A stretch of 13,595 nucleotides of DNA from an uncultured Lachnospiraceae bacterium (lineage in GTDB: Bacteria > Bacillota_A > Clostridia > Lachnospirales > Lachnospiraceae): the NCBI GenBank assembly GCA_902787595.1, contig CADAHD010000045.1, positions 1 through 13,595 on the forward strand, read 5' to 3'. This document shows, piece after piece, positions 1 to 7,487 of this stretch (position 1 is its first letter; every line of letters begins with the position of its first letter). The notes below the pieces were generated by a model that was given only the letters and a program-made list of their open reading frames with translations, searched no databases and was not told the DNA's origin. Both the position numbers and the translations under genes were made by a program.

Positions 1-100
1 CAATTAAAAGAACGATGATAGAAAAAAGAAACAATACACTCAGGACAATGGCAGCTATCATGAATGTTTTATTCTCCTTTTTATCATATATATAATTCAT
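1..100 (-). CDS. N-terminal fragment of an unrecognised membrane protein (runs off the left edge)
   Basis: An open frame starts with ATG at 100 and is still open at position 1, giving 33 codons. The peptide begins MNYIYDKKENKTF and continues with about 20 almost purely hydrophobic residues (roughly 14-33), so it looks like a short charged head followed by a membrane anchor or first transmembrane helix. The start is supported by an excellent Shine-Dalgarno AGGGGGAG at 113-106, five bases upstream. An ATG at 104 is out of frame and stops after six codons. An in-frame ATG at 61 has a more distant AAGGAG and is a weaker alternative. The gene is divergent from the sulfatase-like gene at 225. Too little is present to name a family; a single-pass or multi-pass membrane protein is all that can be said. 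Confidence 0.6.
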   Translation of the reverse strand, partial: MNYIYDKKENKTFMIAAIVLSVLFLFSIIVLLI

Positions 101-133
101 CCATGCTCCCCCTAAGTAATCCCATTGCCTGAT

Positions 134-164
134 AATATAAATAATAGCATGAAAACCACATCAA
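134..164 (-). promoter_or_regulatory. Possible promoter for the left-edge membrane gene
   Basis: On the minus strand an extended -10 TGCTATTAT lies at 149-141, about 40 bases before the ATG at 100. An alternative reading is TTGATG (164-159), 17 bases, then TTTATA (141-136). The two readings overlap in an AT-rich stretch and neither is a full match, so this is only a candidate in the divergent intergenic region 101-224. Confidence 0.3.
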
Positions 165-224
165 AAAAAGACTGTCGCCAAAAAAACTGGCAATTTATCC
201 CGCTTTCTGTTAACATAATGCATT

Positions 225-2366
225 GTGAAAAAAGTCACTAATGCAAAAAACGCAGCCTTTTTGCTGCAATACTTATTCTTCCCTCTGGCTCTGTGTTTTC
301 AGGAGCTTGTTTTTCATGTAAGGGTGACCGGTCCCGTCACCGGTGATATCGTCTATCCGCTGCTGTTTGCTTTTTTTACCGGCAGTCTGATATCCATGAT
401 ATATTCAGCCATCCCCGGCAATTTTCTGCGTTACATATCGGGCGTTGTCATCACGCTGTTTTTCACGCTTTTTTTTCAGGTACATGTGGTATACCACAGC
501 GTGTTTGTAACCTACTGGGCGCCTTTTTCCACCTTATCCGTAGCCGGACAGGCTTTTGACTACGGCGGAATGATACATGACAATGCCCTTGCCAACAACA
601 CCACCCTGCTGTTGCTGGCGCTGCCGTTCTTCGTCTATCTTTGCGCAGGGCTCATCTGTTTTAAAGCCGACGGTAAAAAAGCCGTTCTGCCTTCATATCT
701 GAGCTGTATACTGTCAGCTGTGGCTTTTATCATACTTATAGCCAATGACAGCAACGCCTTTGAATGCGCCCTGGGTCAGAACGGTCTGGACGAGAGCATG
801 GCAACTACAGGCGCCATCTGCAGCAGCTTATCCGACGGATTATTCGCGGGAAATGCCGGCAGACTCACTATCGCTGCCGCAAGCGGATCCGCGCGCCCCC
901 GTCCGGCTGTGTCCGCGCCGGCGCCTTCCGACAGCAGCTCTGATACAGCTGACGCCCTCTCTAACGATATTCCCCCGTCAAAACCGGATGCAGCAGTAAC
1001 CACCGGCGCACAGGATATTTCCGAAAACGCCATCAAAGATACCGTCTCCGAAAACATTTCATTTACACCGCTTCCCCAGGTTATGGATATCGACTTTGCC
1101 GCCCTGGCAGAAGCCGAAAATAACAATACGCTTAAAAACATGCATCTGTATTTTGATGCGCAGGAGCCCTCCTATACCAACGAATATACCGGAATGTTTG
1201 AAGGATACAACCTGATATGGATCACCGTGGAAGGCATGTGCAAATACATCATAGATGAAGAACGCACACCCACACTTTATAAACTGGCCCACGAAGGCTT
1301 TGATTTTAAGCATTTTTACACTCCGCTCTGGTACGGCAGCACTTCCGGCGGCGAATGGGCAGCTCTCACCGGCATGCCTCCCGGAAACGGCGGCTATATA
1401 GCCATGGAACATTCGGGCAGTGTAAATACCAATATGTATTTTACCCCCTCAAAGCGCCTGGAAGCGCTGGGTTACGACTGCTACGGTTTCCACGCAAACT
1501 ATGCCGATTATTACGGCAGGAACAAGTCACACACCAATATGGGCCTTAAGTGGGTAGCTTACGGCACGGGCTATAAGGGCGAATTATGGGGAAACGGCAA
1601 TCTGATATGGCCCCAGTCAGACTTAAATCTCTGGAATGAAAGCAAAGACTATCTGGAACTAAGCAGACCTTTTTATGCCTACTATATGACCATCAGCGGC
1701 CACGCCCAGTATAACTGGGGCGGGAATGCAATGTGCGCGCGCCATAAAGAGCTTACTCAGGATCTGCCTTATGAAGAGAAAACCCGCGCCTATCTCGCCT
1801 GCGAATACGAAGTGGAGCTGATGCTTGCGCAGATGCTTAAAGATCTGGACGCAGCCGGCGTACTTGATAAAACAGTGATAGTGCTGAGCGCAGATCATAT
1901 TCCCTATAATGACATGGAGATCTGCGATGATATAGCCGGGCACGAACTGGAAAAACAGTTTGAGCAGTACGAGAATTCCCTTATCATCTGGTCGGGCGCC
2001 ATGAAGGAGCCGGTCACAGTCGATAAGTACTGTTCCAGCATAGACATACTACCAACCGTTCTGAACCTTTTCGGCATAGATTTCGATTCCAGGCTGATGG
2101 CCGGAAGAGATATATTATCCGACTCTCCGCAGTTTGTGATGTTCAACGGAAGCAAAAGCTTTATAAGCGATGAATGCATGTATGATGCAGCCACCAACAG
2201 CATCATGCCTTTCGCTCCTTTTTCCGAAGACGATATCAGCGCCGATTACATTAACTTCATGGAAGAAGAGATAAAAAATAAGGCCCGACTTGCGAGCCTT
2301 ATCATTGATAATAACTATTACGATAAACTTAACCTACCTCTTGTCCCGGTCGATGTACTCGAGTGA
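225..2366 (+). CDS. Membrane-bound LTA synthase/sulfatase-like enzyme
   Basis: A 713-residue protein with the layout of the lipoteichoic acid synthase/phosphoglycerol transferase family. About five hydrophobic helices (near 11-29, 42-62, 70-95, 126-146, 157-173) precede an extracellular catalytic domain (about 310-670). Residues lining up with LtaS catalytic and metal positions are visible: Glu336 in ITVEGM, the candidate nucleophile Thr373 in YGSTSGGEW, Arg432, His493 in ISGHAQYNW, and Asp557-His558 in LSADH. SIDILPTVLNLFG (605-617) is a typical sulfatase-fold segment. The family transfers phosphoglycerol from phosphatidylglycerol, or similar groups, to surface glycans; the true substrate here is not shown by the sequence. 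Residues 215-285 form an Ala/Pro/Ser/Asp-rich low-complexity linker. The start is GTG; an in-frame TAA at 216-218 blocks a longer frame, and no Shine-Dalgarno is visible. The 3' end overlaps the convergent permease gene by 33 bp. Confidence 0.9.
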   Translation: MKKVTNAKNAAFLLQYLFFPLALCFQELVFHVRVTGPVTGDIVYPLLFAFFTGSLISMIYSAIPGNFLRYISGVVITLFFTLFFQVHVVYHSVFVTYWAPFSTLSVAGQAFDYGGMIHDNALANNTTLLLLALPFFVYLCAGLICFKADGKKAVLPSYLSCILSAVAFIILIANDSNAFECALGQNGLDESMATTGAICSSLSDGLFAGNAGRLTIAAASGSARPRPAVSAPAPSDSSSDTADALSNDIPPSKPDAAVTTGAQDISENAIKDTVSENISFTPLPQVMDIDFAALAEAENNNTLKNMHLYFDAQEPSYTNEYTGMFEGYNLIWITVEGMCKYIIDEERTPTLYKLAHEGFDFKHFYTPLWYGSTSGGEWAALTGMPPGNGGYIAMEHSGSVNTNMYFTPSKRLEALGYDCYGFHANYADYYGRNKSHTNMGLKWVAYGTGYKGELWGNGNLIWPQSDLNLWNESKDYLELSRPFYAYYMTISGHAQYNWGGNAMCARHKELTQDLPYEEKTRAYLACEYEVELMLAQMLKDLDAAGVLDKTVIVLSADHIPYNDMEICDDIAGHELEKQFEQYENSLIIWSGAMKEPVTVDKYCSSIDILPTVLNLFGIDFDSRLMAGRDILSDSPQFVMFNGSKSFISDECMYDAATNSIMPFAPFSEDDISADYINFMEEEIKNKARLASLIIDNNYYDKLNLPLVPVDVLE
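2271..2302 (-). terminator. Intrinsic terminator for the permease operon, inside the opposing gene
   Basis: Read on the minus strand, ATAAGGC (2302-2296) pairs perfectly with GCCTTAT (2284-2278). Two further C-G pairs inside flank a five-base loop after one mismatch, and TTTTTAT follows at 2277-2271. It lies 31 bp past the permease stop codon, the right place and polarity to end minus-strand transcription. The same bases encode residues of the C-terminal region of the plus-strand sulfatase-like enzyme. Read on the plus strand the hairpin is followed by CATTGAT, not a T-run, so it should be one-directional. Confidence 0.6.
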
Positions 2367-3494
2367 AGCAACCGACAGACAGGCGAATAATACTATAAAC
2401 ATTATCAGTTTATGCCAGCAGCTGAGTACATTGACCAGTCCTCCGTCGTAACTCGGATTCCTGTTATACTCCGCGCTCTTTCTGAGCAGTTCATCCTTCA
2501 TGCCATTTGTTTCAATAAAGCGCATTATCTCCCAGATAGGTTTGTTGCTCTTTATCTCCAGCTTCCAGCCTTTTTCTTCCATTATCTTGTTGATCCTTTT
2601 GGTTGCTGCTTCACTGAGCGTTTTATTAAGATCGATGCCTTCGTCCAAAAGTATCTGCTTTAACTCCTGCAGGGAGCTGTCCTCGGGATCAAGCCCCAGT
2701 ACATCCTGTTCAACTACATTCTGAAGCCCCTGGGGATCATCCATCTTAACTTCCAGCCCGCTCAGCTTAAATGCGCTGTTCCACAGCGCCACCATTGGCA
2801 GGTTATTATAATCGCCCTGGGCACACAATGCCGTAAGCCCCCATTTAGCCACGGTTATATTGGTCAGCTTAAGAGCAAATCCCTGCAGGGAGAAGAATCC
2901 GCCCGAAAATACCAGCTGGAATATCAGCAAAAACGGCATTATAGTCATAGCCGTGGTAGTGTTATGCACTATGGATGAAACCATCAGCGCCATCATATCC
3001 GCCGCATAGGTGGTAAGGAAAAGCGTGATCCCTATATCCACTATGGGCCAGGGAGTGACATTTGAATGAACCGGAAAAGCTACCTTCATCACAGTGCAGA
3101 TAAAAAGCGTAATAGCTGCCTGACCCGCGCACAGAAAAGCCTGATATATCATATGCGCGAGTATATATGAAGTGATATGCATACCGGATCTGTGTTCCCT
3201 TTTTATAATGGGGCGCTCACGGCAAACAACCTGTATCGAGTTAAAAAATCCATTCCAGATACATACACAGGACAGCGCAAAGGTTCCAAGCAGCGTGCCT
3301 TCCATAGTCCTGAAGAGATTGCCTCCCACCACGAAACATACAAGGCCCGCTATAACAGCTGCCATCGGCATTACTTTCCAGTCACTCTGGAAGATAAACA
3401 TACGGAAAAGTTTGCCCAGATATATGCCGGTCTGAGCCATACGTCCTGAATGTTTCAGGTCTTTGTTTTCCTGCATTTCCACATTCTCTGCCAT
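2334..3494 (-). CDS. ABC-2/ABCG-like transporter permease
   Basis: A 386-residue polytopic membrane protein. Hydrophobic segments are visible near residues 41-60, 66-88, 108-135, 150-175, 183-207 and 355-377, giving six helices. A polar domain of about 145 residues (210-354) sits between helices 5 and 6, the usual arrangement of ABCG-type half-transporter membrane domains. The segment CRERPIIKREHRSGMH (91-106) matches the characteristic cytoplasmic loop after helix 2 in that family, where a charged RE..K.E motif meets the ATPase. The ATG follows the stop codon of the ATPase gene by four bases (3495-3498), with an AAGGCAGG ribosome site inside the ATPase 3' end, so the two are co-expressed and very probably form one exporter. 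The substrate cannot be told. The gene converges on the sulfatase-like gene, its last codons overlapping that gene's last codons on the other strand. Confidence 0.87.
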   Translation of the reverse strand: MAENVEMQENKDLKHSGRMAQTGIYLGKLFRMFIFQSDWKVMPMAAVIAGLVCFVVGGNLFRTMEGTLLGTFALSCVCIWNGFFNSIQVVCRERPIIKREHRSGMHITSYILAHMIYQAFLCAGQAAITLFICTVMKVAFPVHSNVTPWPIVDIGITLFLTTYAADMMALMVSSIVHNTTTAMTIMPFLLIFQLVFSGGFFSLQGFALKLTNITVAKWGLTALCAQGDYNNLPMVALWNSAFKLSGLEVKMDDPQGLQNVVEQDVLGLDPEDSSLQELKQILLDEGIDLNKTLSEAATKRINKIMEEKGWKLEIKSNKPIWEIMRFIETNGMKDELLRKSAEYNRNPSYDGGLVNVLSCWHKLIMFIVLFACLSVASLEYIDRDKR

Positions 3495-3498
3495 TTTG

Positions 3499-4845
3499 TC
3501 AACCTGCCTTTCTCTTTATCTCGTCGTTGTAAAGAGACACGAACTCATTAGCCCTGCCTTCACCGCCTTCTTCCTTCTGGTTTATCGCCAGAAGCACGTG
3601 CTCCATGCTGTCCTTGCCAAAGAATTCCTTAGCCTTGTCTATAGGCCCGTAGAATGCAAGACGGCCGGTACGGTCGACATCTTTGGCCAGAACTATTACT
3701 TCATCAAAAAGATCTGCCACACGGTCGGGTGTATGGGTGATCACTATAACTATCTTTCCGCTGTCGGCTATGGCCCTGAGCTTCTCAAAAAGACCTCTTG
3801 CCACAACTCCGTCCAGACCCGAGTCAGGCTCGTCCAGGATAAAAAGGGTAGGATCGCATATAAACTCCATAGCTATGGACAGACGCTTTCTCTGTCCGCC
3901 CGAAAGCTTATCTACCAGGGTATTTGCCAGCATCGAAAGTCCGAAGCTCTCCAGCACTTCCTGCACCCTCTTCTTTTTATCACGATGCTTTACATTTTCG
4001 GGAAGTCTTAACTTAGCAGCATCTTCAAGGGTCATGAGCACGGTATCGTTTCCGCGCATCAGATCCTGCTGGGGCACAAAGCCCACATCGTACTTCATCG
4101 AGTCATATTCCTTATAGATATCCCTGCCGTGAAGCAATATATTGGCATCTGCCTTTTCATAGCCGGTTACCGCATTCAGGAAGGTCGTCTTGCCTGCGCC
4201 TGACCCGCCCAGCAGCAGCACCATATGGCCCCTTGGTATGGCCAGATGTATATCCTTAAGCAGCGTTTTCCTCTTTAAGAACTCAGAGGCCGTACGTTTT
4301 TTGATATTTACCGTAAGACCGTCATCTATGGCTTCGACATGATGTCCGCTCTCTTCAACACCCTTTGCATCGGCAATGGACATAACGGGTACTGTTTTCC
4401 TTGAGAAGCCCCATATGATCGAGGTGAATCCCGGCAGGAAGGCCCACATGGCTATCCAGATCTTTTTCTTTCCGAATACTTCACAAAGGCCGTTGAATAC
4501 ACGCAGTTCAAACATGAATACGCAGATGCTTACAAACATCTCGGCCAGCCAGAGTACCCTTCCCAAAAGAGTCTCCATCTCCGGATCGTCTGCCAGCAGA
4601 TAATCCAGCGAAAAATTCAGCAGGATCGCCAGAATGTGGAAAAGTATCAATACCCGTCCAACATAATCCCTTTTGGCTATACGCGACAGCTCGTATTCGT
4701 TATAGATAGGGATCAGCGCATGCCACCCTTTTTTCCCAACCTTGACGAAGATCGCGATATAACCTATCGTCTGAAGGATCGTGGAAACTACGATGATGAT
4801 ATTGCTGTACACCAGTTGCTCATAAAGGGTATTCTGTATATCCAT
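3499..4845 (-). CDS. ABC transporter ATPase with N-terminal DUF5684-like membrane domain
   Basis: A 448-residue two-part protein. Residues 1-150 form a membrane domain with hydrophobic segments near 13-35, 63-84, 96-118 and 128-147. It contains GKKGWHALIPIYNEY (38-51) and a late FLPGFTSIIWGF segment, the pattern of the DUF5684 family of small Firmicute membrane proteins. Residues about 175-410 are a complete ABC nucleotide-binding domain: Walker A GGSGAGKT (213-220), Q-loop FVPQQD, signature LSGGQRKRLSIA (314-325), Walker B LFILDE (334-339), D-loop SGLD (342-345) and H-loop His371. Signature plus DEPDSGLDG resembles the ABCG/White group. It should energise the permease encoded directly after it. 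Its ribosome site (AGGAGGTGG) overlaps the TAG stop of fbp, 14 bp upstream, so it is transcribed with fbp. The family link is from memory of motif patterns; the ATPase call is certain. Confidence 0.93.
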   Translation of the reverse strand: MDIQNTLYEQLVYSNIIIVVSTILQTIGYIAIFVKVGKKGWHALIPIYNEYELSRIAKRDYVGRVLILFHILAILLNFSLDYLLADDPEMETLLGRVLWLAEMFVSICVFMFELRVFNGLCEVFGKKKIWIAMWAFLPGFTSIIWGFSRKTVPVMSIADAKGVEESGHHVEAIDDGLTVNIKKRTASEFLKRKTLLKDIHLAIPRGHMVLLLGGSGAGKTTFLNAVTGYEKADANILLHGRDIYKEYDSMKYDVGFVPQQDLMRGNDTVLMTLEDAAKLRLPENVKHRDKKKRVQEVLESFGLSMLANTLVDKLSGGQRKRLSIAMEFICDPTLFILDEPDSGLDGVVARGLFEKLRAIADSGKIVIVITHTPDRVADLFDEVIVLAKDVDRTGRLAFYGPIDKAKEFFGKDSMEHVLLAINQKEEGGEGRANEFVSLYNDEIKRKAG

Positions 4846-4859
4846 TCTCTACCCACCTC

Positions 4860-6809
4860 CTAATGGTCTTTTAACACACCGTCACGGTATGCTTTTAACA
4901 GTTTCTCCAGGTCTTTGATGCTCTCTTTCAGCTCGGCGCCGATATCCGTATCAGCCACAAAGCGTCTCTTTATGTACTGCTCCACGGTAAGTGAATCCGA
5001 CACTATATCCGTACCCTTTATTATAGCAGCTTCCTTTGATTCGAATGGCTCGTGCGCCATAAGATACATGCCGTGTGAATTCGCGATAAGCGTATATCCC
5101 GCTATACCTGTCTTTGACTGATATGCCTTGGAAAAGCCTCCGTCGATCACCAGCAGCTTTCCTCCGCACTTTAAAGGCGTATCGCCTTTCTTAACCTCCA
5201 CAGGCACGTGTCCGTTTATGATATGCGCTCCGCTTTCGGTCAGCCCGAATTCCGCAAGTATCTTATCCAGTATATCCTCTTTTTCATAAAGTTTGTAGTA
5301 GCTGTTTTTCTTTTCTTCTGCCGCAGCCTTATCCTTTATGAAATAAGACTCAAAAGTAGCCATTTTATCCTTGCCGAATACCGGTGAACCCGGGCCGGCC
5401 CAGATATACCACATGACATCCTGCCCGCGGCGCTTCCCCTCTCGATCCTCCGTGGCATAAAAGCCTTTGCGCACATACGATTCCAGCTCATCATACAAAG
5501 CCCTTCCGCTGAATTCCTTTCCAAAGAGATTTACGCTCATAAAGCTGCCGTCCGGATTCATGGGCATACAGCCGTGATACAGAAGGTTTCCGTTATGAAC
5601 CTTATACAGCCCGCCCTTTGCCAGCAGAAAACGCACATGCTTCTGCAGTTTTTCACTGTGAAGGAAAGCCTGTTTGAGCTTGCCCATCACCACATACTCT
5701 TCCTGCGAAAGATCGTAGGGATCCGCCGGATCCACGGTCGGGAAGTATGTATCCTTGAGAGGGTATTTTACGCCATCAATGGTTATGGTCTTTTCTTTAT
5801 AATCTATCTTATCCAGCAAAAGCCTGTTTTCCATTCCAAAACAGGGACAGCGCTTTATAAGCTGTCCTTCCAGCTTAAGCTGCAATACGGTTATGGCCTT
5901 ATGCATCTTCATATCCAGAGCCATATCCCTGGTATCATAACCGGCTCCGCATTTGATCGCAAAGGCCTTGCAGTCATCATCGGCATAGGTCTCCATGGCA
6001 AACTTTGCCAGTGGCACCATATTTATCCCATAGCCTTCTTCAAGTATATCAAGATTGCCATAACGCAGCGAAAATCTCAGAACGGTCGCTATGCATACCG
6101 CCGATCCAGCTGCCGCTCCCATCCAGCTTATATCGTGGTTTCCCCACTGTATATCCACTGAATGATAATTCATAAGTGTATCCATTATAATATGAGGACC
6201 CGGTCCCCTGTCAAATATATCTCCGACAATATGATGATGATCGATCACCAGCCTCTGTATCAGTTCCGAAAGAGCTACGATAAATTCCCTTGCCCTGCCT
6301 ATGCGTATTATAGTATGAATGATCTCATTATAATAGCGTTCTTTATCTTCTATCTCTTCTTTTTCGGTTATCAGTTCCTCGATAACATAGGCAAAGGCCT
6401 TGGGCAGCGCCTTGCGGACTTTGGATCTGGTATATTTTGATGCCGCCCTCTTGGTCACCTGCACAAGCCGGTGCAGCATTATCTTGTACCAGTCGTCAAG
6501 GTTTTCCTCTTCCTCATTGACTATATTGAGTCTCTCCTCGGGATAATAGATCAATGTGGCCAGTTCACGCTTATCCTTTTGCGTAAGCGTGTTGCCAAAG
6601 CCCTCATCGATCTTGCGCCTTATGGCTCCCGATCCGTTTTTTAACACGTGATCGAATTGTTCGTATTCACCGTGAAGGTCCGAAAGAAAATGCTCCGTTC
6701 CGGCCGGAAGATTTAAAATAGATTGAAGATTCACTATCTCCGTAGACGCAGATGCGATGGACGGATACTGTTTTGAAAGCTGTTTTAAAAGCTTTAAATC
6801 TGTTGTCAT
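4860..6809 (-). CDS. fbp: Class III fructose-1,6-bisphosphatase
   Basis: A 649-residue enzyme that hydrolyses fructose 1,6-bisphosphate to fructose 6-phosphate for gluconeogenesis in the cytoplasm. It is the large Firmicute class III type, built on a metallophosphatase core. Metal-binding motifs are in the expected order: SDLHGEY (43-49, Asp44 and His46), GDIFDRG (196-202), WGNHDIS (222-228) and NGHVPV (532-537). The C-terminal VIDGGFSKAYQSKTGIAGYT segment and NSHGMYL are hallmarks of the family, and length is normal. The frame continues to a GTG at 6839, but the ATG at 6809 has an AGAGG ribosome site five bases upstream and gives the expected N-terminus (MTTDLKLLKQL). The GTG would put the upstream terminator hairpin inside the gene. 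Only about 18 bp separate that hairpin from the ATG, so the gene's own promoter is not obvious. The ABC ATPase and permease genes follow in the same operon. Confidence 0.97.
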   Translation of the reverse strand: MTTDLKLLKQLSKQYPSIASASTEIVNLQSILNLPAGTEHFLSDLHGEYEQFDHVLKNGSGAIRRKIDEGFGNTLTQKDKRELATLIYYPEERLNIVNEEEENLDDWYKIMLHRLVQVTKRAASKYTRSKVRKALPKAFAYVIEELITEKEEIEDKERYYNEIIHTIIRIGRAREFIVALSELIQRLVIDHHHIVGDIFDRGPGPHIIMDTLMNYHSVDIQWGNHDISWMGAAAGSAVCIATVLRFSLRYGNLDILEEGYGINMVPLAKFAMETYADDDCKAFAIKCGAGYDTRDMALDMKMHKAITVLQLKLEGQLIKRCPCFGMENRLLLDKIDYKEKTITIDGVKYPLKDTYFPTVDPADPYDLSQEEYVVMGKLKQAFLHSEKLQKHVRFLLAKGGLYKVHNGNLLYHGCMPMNPDGSFMSVNLFGKEFSGRALYDELESYVRKGFYATEDREGKRRGQDVMWYIWAGPGSPVFGKDKMATFESYFIKDKAAAEEKKNSYYKLYEKEDILDKILAEFGLTESGAHIINGHVPVEVKKGDTPLKCGGKLLVIDGGFSKAYQSKTGIAGYTLIANSHGMYLMAHEPFESKEAAIIKGTDIVSDSLTVEQYIKRRFVADTDIGAELKESIKDLEKLLKAYRDGVLKDH

Positions 6810-6820
6810 TGTTACCTCTG

Positions 6821-6853
6821 ATAAATAAAGGGCAGCCACAGGTGACTGCCCTT
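6821..6853 (-). terminator. Strong intrinsic terminator after the rubrerythrin operon
   Basis: On the minus strand AAGGGCAG (6853-6846) pairs over eight bases with CTGCCCTT (6835-6828). A ten-base loop between them can itself add a short CA/TG stem. TATTTAT follows. It begins eight bases after the stop of the flavin reductase-rubredoxin gene and ends just upstream of the fbp ribosome site, so it could act as a full terminator or as a partial read-through (attenuation) point into fbp. Confidence 0.8.
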
Positions 6854-6860
6854 CGTTCTG

Positions 6861-7481
6861 TCATGCCACTTTCTCAAAATCCTGTTTTCCGTGCTTGCAG
6901 ATGGGGCAGATGAAATCGTCGGGCACTTCCTCTCCGACATATTCATAGCCGCAGATGCGGCACCGCCAGATCGTCTGTCCGTCCGGCGTTTTTCCCACTG
7001 CCTCCGGCTTAGGCTTGATGTTCGACTGGTAATACTCGTAAGTAGCGGAAGGGACATCGCTCAGCACTTCCATATCCGTTACCTGCGCATAGAACACTGT
7101 ATGCGTTCCCATATCCACCGTCTTCTGTACCCATGCAGATATGAAAGCATTGGTTTCCTTTGTGATTATCATCGTATCGTTTGCGCCGCGTTTACAATCC
7201 GTAAAGCCAGCAAACTTATCAGCCGTTTTGCCCGACTGGAAACCAAAGCGCTTAAACAGCTCGAAATCCGCATTCTGCGCGATCACCGAAACCGTAAGCT
7301 TCTTAGTCTCCATTATCATGTCGTGCGTAAGATTGTTTTTGTTAACAGCCACGCTTATGATATTGGGCTCCGAGGTGACCTGGATAGCTGTGTTTATAAT
7401 GCAGCCGTTATCCCTGCCATCCTTATTTGCCGTCAGCACAAACAGGCCGTAACTCAGTTTATAAATGGCTTTTTTATCCAT
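6861..7481 (-). CDS. hrb: Flavin reductase-rubredoxin fusion (high-molecular-weight rubredoxin, Hrb-like)
   Basis: A 206-residue fusion protein. Residues 1 to about 155 are an FMN-binding split-barrel flavin reductase domain, with the typical start KLSYGLFVLTA, the NGCIINTAIQVTSEP segment and the GTHTVFYAQVTD strand. Residues 171-206 are a rubredoxin domain with Cys174, Cys177, Cys192 and Cys195 (CRICG and CPICK) to bind one iron. This architecture matches the clostridial high-molecular-weight rubredoxin, which takes electrons from NAD(P)H through FMN to rubredoxin and feeds flavodiiron or rubrerythrin-type oxygen, peroxide or nitric oxide reductases. Here the likely partner is the rubrerythrin encoded just upstream: the rubrerythrin stop is six bases from this ATG, and a TAAGAG ribosome site overlaps that stop. 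A terminator hairpin follows. The domain calls are clear; the physiological acceptor is inferred from the neighbour. Confidence 0.93.
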   Translation of the reverse strand: MDKKAIYKLSYGLFVLTANKDGRDNGCIINTAIQVTSEPNIISVAVNKNNLTHDMIMETKKLTVSVIAQNADFELFKRFGFQSGKTADKFAGFTDCKRGANDTMIITKETNAFISAWVQKTVDMGTHTVFYAQVTDMEVLSDVPSATYEYYQSNIKPKPEAVGKTPDGQTIWRCRICGYEYVGEEVPDDFICPICKHGKQDFEKVA

Positions 7482-7487
7482 AAGCTC

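Noticed and set aside
177..191. GCCA/TGGC inverted repeat around an A-run in the divergent intergenic region
   Set aside because: Only four pairs; too short to call an operator or terminator without comparative data.
2395..2413. ATAAAC/GTTTAT inverted repeat just past the sulfatase-like gene
   Set aside because: The stem is AT-rich and no T-run follows on the plus strand, so it is not a convincing terminator; the bases are permease coding sequence.
3463..4011. 182-codon open frame on the plus strand
   Set aside because: It runs antisense to the ABC ATPase signature and Walker B region; no ribosome site and no coherent protein pattern.
5574..6161. 195-codon open frame on the plus strand
   Set aside because: It lies inside fbp on the opposite strand and has no family-like motifs.
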